From Acidaminococcaceae bacterium (lineage in GTDB: Bacteria; Bacillota; Negativicutes; Acidaminococcales; Acidaminococcaceae), in the NCBI GenBank assembly GCA_944390935.1, contig CALXRU010000011.1, positions 1 to 57,011 of the forward strand: 57,011 nucleotides of DNA. The letters run 5' to 3'. The notes beneath the pieces are model-generated. The model did no database searches and was not told the origin of the DNA. It saw only the letters and a list, made by a program, of their open reading frames with translations. A program made the position numbers and the translations under genes. This document shows, one piece after another, positions 51,959 to 57,011 of the stretch (its first letter is position 1; each line of letters begins with the position of its first letter).

Positions 51959-52730
51959 GCCTATTTATCGCTTTTTGCGGCAAATATTCGCTGTAGCCTA
52001 CATAATCAAGGTAAAGCCCCTGCGGCGGCGCGGGCGATATTTTAAAATGCCGCTCGGCGCTGTCAAGTTCTTCTTTAAAACGCGCAGCGGTTTTGTTGCC
52101 AAGGCCGACTTCAACAAGGTTCCAAACAATGTTGCGCACCATACGGTACAAAAAGCCGTCGCCTTCAATGGTAAACAGCAAATTGCCGGGCGCGGTTTCC
52201 TGCCATATCGCTTTATAAATTGTTTTAACGGGCGACGTCTGCACGCTTCCGCTTGAGCGGAAAAAGGAAAAATCATGCGTGCCCAAAAGCATAGTTGCCG
52301 CTTCATTCATTAAATTTACGTTTAATTTTGTGTTTTGCATTTGCCACGCATAGTTGCGGATAAACGGGTCGTATTCATCGTTCAGCACGATGCGGTAGCA
52401 ATAGCGTTTCCATTTGGCACTGTAACGGGCATGGAAGCTTGCTTCGGCTTCTTCGGATTTAAGCACCGTAATATCCGGCGGCAGGATGCTGTTCATAGCT
52501 TTTTTTACGTTGGCTGCCGGTATAGGGCACTCCGTTGCAAACGACACAACCTGCCCTTTGCCGTGCACGCCGCTGTCCGTCCTGCCGCTGCCGGCAACCG
52601 TTACTTCTTCGCCAGTAATGCGCGATAATGCTTCCTCCAGCACCTGCTGAACGGTTAAATCGCGCGGCTGGCGCTGAAAACCGTGGTAACCGCTGCCGTC
52701 GTAGGCAACTGTAAGTTTTAATGTCCTCAT
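51933..52730 (-). CDS. truA: tRNA pseudouridine synthase A
   Basis: 265 aa. It makes pseudouridine at positions 38-40 of tRNA. The catalytic Asp is in GSGRTDSGVHG (about residue 52); the start LKLTVAYDGSGYHGFQRQP and FLYRMVRNIVWNLVEVG are typical. The C terminus runs about 20 residues past the usual PPQGLYL end (GYSEYLPQKAINRLDKRPAGV split across the promoter region). The start ATG overlaps the ecfT stop (ATGA), so translation is coupled. Confidence 0.95.
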   Translation of the reverse strand: MRTLKLTVAYDGSGYHGFQRQPRDLTVQQVLEEALSRITGEEVTVAGSGRTDSGVHGKGQVVSFATECPIPAANVKKAMNSILPPDITVLKSEEAEASFHARYSAKWKRYCYRIVLNDEYDPFIRNYAWQMQNTKLNVNLMNEAATMLLGTHDFSFFRSSGSVQTSPVKTIYKAIWQETAPGNLLFTIEGDGFLYRMVRNIVWNLVEVGLGNKTAARFKEELDSAERHFKISPAPPQGLYLDYVGYSEYLPQKAINRLDKRPAGV

Positions 52731-53536
52731 AAGCCAAGCCCCCAGCGCATAACTGCCAGCACAGCAATTAAAAGGATAATTATTGCCAGGGCAATGAAAT
52801 CTTTGGCTTTATAGGCCAGTTCGTGCATGCGCGTGCGCCCTTCGCCGCCGCGGTAACAGCGTGCTTCCATGGCAATTGCCAGTTCATCCGCACGGCGGAA
52901 CGCGCTGATAAATAGCGGCACCAGTATCGGCAACATGTTTTTTGCGCGCTGCAAAAGACTGCCGCTGTCAAAATCCGCACCACGCGCGGTTTGCGCTTTA
53001 ATAATGCGGTCTGTTTCTTCTATTAAAGTCGGTATAAAACGCAAAGCTATCGTCATCATCATTGCCAGCTCGTGCGCGGGCACGCCGATGCATTTAAACG
53101 GGCGCAGCAACGCTTCGATACCGTCCGTCAGCACAATCGGCGACGTGGTGAAGGTTAAAATTGATGAGATGAGCAGCAAAAACACCAGCCGCAGCGACAT
53201 TTTTATGCCCATGATAATGCCTTCGGTTGTCAGGCGCAAAAAGCTGTACTGGTATAAAACGTCCTTGCCTTCGCCGGTAAAGGCGTGGATGAACAGCGTC
53301 AGCACAATGATAATCCACAGCGGTTTGACGCTGCGCAGCACCATCAGCACCGGCAGGCGCGAAAGCCCGATAACCACTGCCACAAACAGCGCCAGAACGC
53401 CGTAGGAAAGAAGGCTGTCGGCAAAAAAGATGGCGGCGATGAACAGCAGCGTCGCAATGATTTTGGCGCGCGGGTCCAGCTTGTGGATGACGGAATTGCC
53501 GGGGTAATACTGCCCTAAGGTGATGTCAGTCAGCAT
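52727..53536 (-). CDS. ecfT: Energy-coupling factor transporter membrane protein EcfT
   Basis: 269 aa. It is the scaffold subunit of group II ECF vitamin/micronutrient importers. It starts with ITLGQYYPGNSVIHKLDPRAKI, has about five membrane helices, and carries the ATPase-contact motifs including AMEARCYRGG (an ARG-type coupling motif, with Cys where Gly is frequent). Together with EcfA1/A2 it serves several substrate-binding S components encoded elsewhere; none is in this window. It overlaps ecfA2 by 11 bp. Confidence 0.94.
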   Translation of the reverse strand: MLTDITLGQYYPGNSVIHKLDPRAKIIATLLFIAAIFFADSLLSYGVLALFVAVVIGLSRLPVLMVLRSVKPLWIIIVLTLFIHAFTGEGKDVLYQYSFLRLTTEGIIMGIKMSLRLVFLLLISSILTFTTSPIVLTDGIEALLRPFKCIGVPAHELAMMMTIALRFIPTLIEETDRIIKAQTARGADFDSGSLLQRAKNMLPILVPLFISAFRRADELAIAMEARCYRGGEGRTRMHELAYKAKDFIALAIIILLIAVLAVMRWGLGL

Positions 53537-54389
53537 GTTTTGCCCTCCTCAATTCCAGTATCTGTTTTTCCAAAGCTGCCAGTTCCGGCGTGCGCTCTAC
53601 AGGCAGACCGTGGGCGTTAAGGCAGTCTGCCAGCTTGTACACTGGCGGCACGTCCATGGAAGCTGCCAGCAGTTCATCTTTGTGGTTGGTAAAAATGTCG
53701 TGCGGCACGCCGTCCAGAATAACCTGCCCGCCGGAAATTACCAGCAGGCGCGAGGCGTAGCGCGCTGCTTCTTCCATATTATGCGTTACCAAAATTACGG
53801 CAATGCCGCGTTTTTTGTACAGCGCCATTACCTCTTTAAAAACAGCGTCGCGCGAGCGCGGGTCAAGCCCTGCCGAAGGTTCGTCCAGAATCAGATAGTC
53901 CGGCTCCATGGCAATTACACCGGCAATCGCTACGCGGCGCATCTGCCCTCCGCTTAAGCGGAATGGGGAGCGTTTGGCAAAGCTGTCAAAATCAAGCCCG
54001 ACAAAAGCCATAGCGTCACGCACGGCGCGGTCAACTTCATCAGGTCCAAGGCCTTTATTGCGCGGCCCAAAGGCGATATCTTCGTAAACGGTTTCGGCAA
54101 AAATCTGGTGTTCTGGGTATTGAAAGACCATGCCGACAGAGTTGCGCGCTTTTTTGGCGGCAGCGTTTTTAGCGTTTAAGTTTACGCCGTCCACGGTTAC
54201 GCTGCCCTTATCGGGGTGCAAAAGCCCGCTTAAATGCTGCACCAGCGTGGATTTGCCGCTGCCGGTATGCCCGATAACGGCGACAAATTCGCCTTTTTCG
54301 ATTTGCAGGCTGACGTCGCTCAGCGCCGTTTTTTCAAAAGGCGTGCCTTTCATATATGTAAATGTTACGTTTTGCAAATTTAACGGCAT
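53526..54389 (-). CDS. ecfA2: Energy-coupling factor ATPase EcfA2
   Basis: 287 aa ABC ATPase. Walker A GHTGSGKST (about 37-45), Q-loop VFQYPEHQIF, signature LSGGQMRRVAIAGV, Walker B YLILDEPSAGLDP and H-loop VTHNMEEA are intact. LSGGQMRRV (rather than QKQR) and the sequence KGTPFEKTALSDVSL are typical of the A2 subunit. It overlaps ecfA1 by 10 bp. Confidence 0.95.
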   Translation of the reverse strand: MPLNLQNVTFTYMKGTPFEKTALSDVSLQIEKGEFVAVIGHTGSGKSTLVQHLSGLLHPDKGSVTVDGVNLNAKNAAAKKARNSVGMVFQYPEHQIFAETVYEDIAFGPRNKGLGPDEVDRAVRDAMAFVGLDFDSFAKRSPFRLSGGQMRRVAIAGVIAMEPDYLILDEPSAGLDPRSRDAVFKEVMALYKKRGIAVILVTHNMEEAARYASRLLVISGGQVILDGVPHDIFTNHKDELLAASMDVPPVYKLADCLNAHGLPVERTPELAALEKQILELRRAKHAD

Positions 54390-55213
54390 AATTCCTCCGT
54401 CAGCTCCTCGTCGTCGATAATGCCCTGCGGCAGTTTTACGCCCTTTTGGCGCAGGTCGTAAGCTGCCTGTGCTGCCAGCGGGGTTTCCAGCCCCATAGCG
54501 TGCAGCTCCTCTACACAGGCAAAAATTTCTTTGGGCGTGCCCTGCATTTTTATTCTGCCGCCCTCCATGGCAATGATGCGGTCGGCCTGCATGGCTTCTT
54601 CCATATAATGCGTTATGTAAACAACGGTAATTTTCTTTTCGCGGTTCAGCTTTTTAACGGTGCCGACTATTTCGCTGCGGCCGCGCGGGTCCAGCATCGC
54701 GGTCGGCTCGTCCAGCACAATGCAGTCCGGCTCAAGCGCAAGTACACCGGCAATGGCCACGCGCTGTTTTTGCCCGCCGCTTAATAAATGCGGCGCGTGT
54801 TTGGCGTAATCCGTCATGCCAACGGCAGCCAGCGCATTATCCACACGGGTGCGTATTTCCTGCGGCGGCACACCGATGTTTTCCGGTCCGAAGGCAACGT
54901 CTTCTTCCACCACCGCTGCCACAATCTGGTTATCCGGGTTCTGGAACACCATACCGACGTGCTGGCGGATGTTCCACAAATTATCGTCGTCAGCCGTATC
55001 CATACCGGCAACAATACACTTGCCCGCAGTTGGCAAAAGCAGGGCGTTTAAATGGCGCGCCAGTGTAGATTTGCCGCTGCCGTTCGCACCGATTACTGCC
55101 ACAAACTCGCCGCGCGCAATGTCAAGGCTTACGCCGTCCAGCGCTTTGACTTCGTTGCCGTCCGTATCGGTATAGACATGCTCCAGATTTTTTATTTCAA
55201 TTAAATTCTGCAT
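54380..55213 (-). CDS. ecfA1: Energy-coupling factor ATPase EcfA1
   Basis: 277 aa ABC ATPase. Walker A GANGSGKST, Q-loop VFQNPDNQIV, signature LSGGQKQRVAIAGV, Walker B CIVLDEPTAMLDP and H-loop ITHYMEEA are intact. The frame extends to TTG 55228, but GAGG five bases before ATG 55213 supports the shorter start. It is the first gene of the ecfA1-ecfA2-ecfT-truA operon. Confidence 0.95.
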   Translation of the reverse strand: MQNLIEIKNLEHVYTDTDGNEVKALDGVSLDIARGEFVAVIGANGSGKSTLARHLNALLLPTAGKCIVAGMDTADDDNLWNIRQHVGMVFQNPDNQIVAAVVEEDVAFGPENIGVPPQEIRTRVDNALAAVGMTDYAKHAPHLLSGGQKQRVAIAGVLALEPDCIVLDEPTAMLDPRGRSEIVGTVKKLNREKKITVVYITHYMEEAMQADRIIAMEGGRIKMQGTPKEIFACVEELHAMGLETPLAAQAAYDLRQKGVKLPQGIIDDEELTEELCR

Positions 55214-55245
55214 AACAACCTCAAACAAAATGTATTTACTTAACT

Positions 55246-55274
55246 ATTATATTATCGGCGGCGTTTTACGTCAA
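55246..55274 (-). promoter_or_regulatory. ecf-truA operon promoter
   Basis: TTGACG (55269-55274), 17 bp, TATAAT (55246-55251) on the minus strand. Confidence 0.8.
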
Positions 55275-55297
55275 CCTTTTATGAAAAATAAGTTAAC

Positions 55298-56173
55298 TTA
55301 CTGCAGCAAATTTTTAATGCGGCTGTACACGTTCAGCGCATTGGCATAGAAAAACTCCTCGTGGTGCTCCTGCGGCACAACGCGGCTTAAAATCGCAATA
55401 TAATCGTGGATGTTTACCAACGGCCAGTCGCTGCCGTACATCAGCTTATCCCAACGTCCCAGATAATTCAGCCACAGGGCGAGGTAATCAAAATACGCCT
55501 TTTGCTTATCGTAAAAACCGGCGCCGGGTATACCCTCAAGCAAGCCCGATAAATCAATATACACATTGGGGTTCTTGGCAGCGACTTCGGTAGCATCGGC
55601 AAACCACGGGTTGCCGCAATGGCAGATGACAAATTTCACGTCCGGAAAATCGACGGCGGCTTCGTCAACCGTCAGCGGATGCGCGTAACGCAGGCGCGCT
55701 TCGGCCATAGCAGTATCGCCCGTATGCACCGCAACCGGCAAATCATAGGCGCGCGCCAGTTCAAACAGCGGCCAGTGACGCTTATCGTAAATATAAACAG
55801 GGCGGTAGCCCGGGTAAATTTTAATGCCGAGGCACTGCGGTTTTTTAGCGTAGTATTCAAATTCCAGCGCAGTCTTTTCGGCGTTCTCTATCGTAATAAG
55901 CTCGCTTTTAACGCCAAGGCAGTAGCCAATGTTGTGCGGCTGGCTGTAAACATTGTCGTCAAACGGCGCGTTTAAATCAATCAGCCTGGGGCTGATGCCG
56001 CCGAAACGGCTGGGCACGTCTTCCGTATTGCCCATAGCGACGCTGAAAACAATGTTGTTTTCTTTGCAAATCTGCTGCCAGCAGGCGGCAGTATTTTCGT
56101 AACCCGCATTAGCGGCGACCTCTTTAAAACCGTCAACATTAAAATAATGCATGTGCGCATCGATAATTTTCAT
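55298..56173 (-). CDS. Amidohydrolase-2 family metal hydrolase
   Basis: 291 aa TIM barrel. Metal-ligand motifs are seen in order: DAHMHYF (HxH) at residues 5-11, GIKIYPGYRP, VAVHTGDT (His), FVICHCGNPW (His) and YGSDWPLV (Asp). The family includes decarboxylases and hydrolases of small aromatic or lactone substrates (PF04909); the substrate is not evident and no pathway genes are adjacent. AAGGTG is a modest ribosome site. The operon appears to consist of this gene alone. Confidence 0.88.
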   Translation of the reverse strand: MKIIDAHMHYFNVDGFKEVAANAGYENTAACWQQICKENNIVFSVAMGNTEDVPSRFGGISPRLIDLNAPFDDNVYSQPHNIGYCLGVKSELITIENAEKTALEFEYYAKKPQCLGIKIYPGYRPVYIYDKRHWPLFELARAYDLPVAVHTGDTAMAEARLRYAHPLTVDEAAVDFPDVKFVICHCGNPWFADATEVAAKNPNVYIDLSGLLEGIPGAGFYDKQKAYFDYLALWLNYLGRWDKLMYGSDWPLVNIHDYIAILSRVVPQEHHEEFFYANALNVYSRIKNLLQ

Positions 56174-56256
56174 TACTGCACCTTCTTGTAATCAAACCAA
56201 ATAAGTAATCAAAATTTTTTAATCATGTAATTATTTCTGCGGTATTCAATATCATT

Positions 56257-56284
56257 ATTATAACATTTTAAGGCAATTGCACAA
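56257..56284 (-). promoter_or_regulatory. Amidohydrolase promoter
   Basis: -10 TATAAT (56257-56262), 16 bp, -35 TTGTGC (56279-56284), directly behind the terminator at 56286-56310. Confidence 0.6.
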
Positions 56285-56285
56285 A

Positions 56286-56310
56286 TAAAAAAGCCCTGCT
56301 TAAGCAAGGC
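56286..56310 (-). terminator. Terminator after the phosphatase gene
   Basis: GCCTTGC-TTAA-GCAGGGC stem followed on the minus strand by TTTTTTATTTG. Confidence 0.75.
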
Positions 56311-56349
56311 GTTGTAAATAAATATTACGGCTGATATAATTGTTGTAAG

Positions 56350-56418
56350 AACTATTGTTTAAAGACCTGCCTCTTTGGCTCACGTCGGAGCCCATAAGAT
56401 TGCGCTTAAACAATAGTT
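56350..56418. repeat. 13-bp perfect inverted repeat with nested hairpin
   Basis: AACTATTGTTTAA (56350-56362) and TTAAACAATAGTT (56406-56418) enclose 43 nt that hold a second hairpin GGCTC-ACGTCG-GAGCC. The right arm includes the stop codon of the phosphatase gene. It could be a 3'-end RNA structure or the ends of a small insertion. Confidence 0.5.
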
Positions 56419-56870
56419 TTATTTTGCAAATAATCCAATAAAGCTGTGCAGCCTTCGTAAATATCGTCATATGTAACATCAAAATTGCCGGTATACCACG
56501 GGTCAGCAATATTGCGTTCACTGCCGGCAAACTGCAAAAGCTTGTATACCTTGTGCTGTAGGTCGCTGCCAATAATGCGCATAATATCACGGATATTTGC
56601 CGTATCCATGCCAATCAGGTAATCGTATCTGGCATAATCTTCTTTGGTAAGCTGCACCGCTGTTTTGCCCGCGACGCTGATGCCGTACTGCGCCAGCTTA
56701 ACCCGCGTCCCTCGGTGTACAGGATTACCAATTTCATAAGTACTCGTCGCTGCCGAAGCAATGTAAAAGTCACCGGCAATACCGCGCTTTTTAACCATAT
56801 CTTTTAATAAAAACTCTGCCATCGGCGACCTGCAAATATTGCCAAGGCAAATAAAAAGAATTTTAATCAT
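56406..56870 (-). CDS. Low-molecular-weight protein tyrosine phosphatase
   Basis: 154 aa. The active-site loop CLGNICRS provides nucleophile Cys8 and Arg14; the general acid is Asp123 in ADPWYTG; STYEIGNPVH and DYLIGMDTANI are also typical. Members dephosphorylate bacterial tyrosine kinases that control capsule export or act on arginine phosphate; here the gene is 16 kb from the polysaccharide locus, so a link is only possible. The frame opens 15 codons earlier, but GGGAG six bases ahead of ATG 56870 sets the start. A weak promoter (TTGATT, 18 bp, TAGAAT) lies near 56905-56937. Confidence 0.93.
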   Translation of the reverse strand: MIKILFICLGNICRSPMAEFLLKDMVKKRGIAGDFYIASAATSTYEIGNPVHRGTRVKLAQYGISVAGKTAVQLTKEDYARYDYLIGMDTANIRDIMRIIGSDLQHKVYKLLQFAGSERNIADPWYTGNFDVTYDDIYEGCTALLDYLQNKTIV

Positions 56871-56956
56871 AAACGGCTCCCGCATTTGTATAATATGATG
56901 TGTTAATTCTATCATAATTAAACGAGATTAATCAATAATGTAGGCAGCTATCTATA

Positions 56957-56993
56957 CGCAAAGTATGTTCCCTGCCCGGTCACATACTTTGCG
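56957..56993. repeat. 11-bp perfect inverted repeat near the window edge
   Basis: CGCAAAGTATG (56957-56967) and CATACTTTGCG (56983-56993) flank a 15-nt GC-rich loop. There is no T run on either side, so it is not a standard terminator. The context beyond 57011 is missing. Confidence 0.45.
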
Positions 56994-57011
56994 AAGGCTC
57001 GCTGGCACGTT

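Overview
The window looks like chromosomal DNA of a Gram-negative-staining Firmicute, class Negativicutes; a gut Acidaminococcaceae/Phascolarctobacterium-like organism is my guess, not a demonstrated identity. The reasons are an SLH-domain outer-membrane porin of the OmpM type, an RND efflux pump with its periplasmic adaptor, and Firmicute-style gene orders: tig-clpP-clpX-lon-engB, ecfA1-ecfA2-ecfT-truA-rplM-rpsI and polA-mutM-coaE. There is also a T-box leader, and many promoters have near-consensus sigma-A boxes with 17-bp spacers. Almost every gene is on the minus strand; only rarA and one candidate small RNA are on the plus strand.

Layout. 1-3550: ompM with a long leader; a gene-less 1.2 kb packed with hairpins, an interspersed repeat and a candidate sRNA; ridA; and a cobalamin riboswitch with a consensus promoter but no gene behind it. 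3.5-11 kb: AbrB-family membrane protein and the protein quality-control genes engB, lon, clpX, clpP, tig. 11-17.3 kb: tRNA-Gly, Na/phosphate cotransporter, RND pump and adaptor. 17.4-22 kb: rarA, then codBA (cytosine uptake and deamination) bracketed by two direct copies of a 146-bp repeat, then two tRNA-Leu genes. 22-26.8 kb: lytic transglycosylase, coaE, mutM, polA. 26.8-39.9 kb: an AAA ATPase gene and a surface-polysaccharide locus (wbaP-like, glf, acyltransferase, DUF4422, two glycosyltransferases, HAD protein, wzx, wzz-like, wzy), much of it strikingly AT-rich. 40.2-48.2 kb: leuA under a leucine T-box, cstA, a CorC-like protein, a YbjN-like protein, an HD protein, an rRNA methyltransferase and a small glycyl-radical-like protein. 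48.2-57 kb: udp-deoB, ribosomal proteins S9/L13, truA, an ECF transporter module, an amidohydrolase and a low-molecular-weight phosphatase.

The strongest lead is at 47798-48186. A 90-residue protein ends in an RITGYL glycyl-radical motif followed by an FN..K..E..DRV tail like that of the anaerobic ribonucleotide reductase NrdD, but has no catalytic barrel. It has its own promoter and terminator. Upstream lie two 16-bp palindromes with centres 32 bp apart, the arrangement expected of paired NrdR boxes. It could be a detachable glycyl-radical cofactor for anaerobic ribonucleotide reductase, analogous to GrcA/YfiD for pyruvate formate-lyase.

Other leads: (i) three G7-G8 tracts, in the ompM promoter spacer, in the polysaccharide-locus promoter and inside the acyltransferase gene, which suggest phase-variable surface features; (ii) a cobalamin riboswitch that appears to control a short non-coding transcript; (iii) a 146-bp palindromic repeat present three times. 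All promoter, terminator, repeat and start-codon calls were made by eye.
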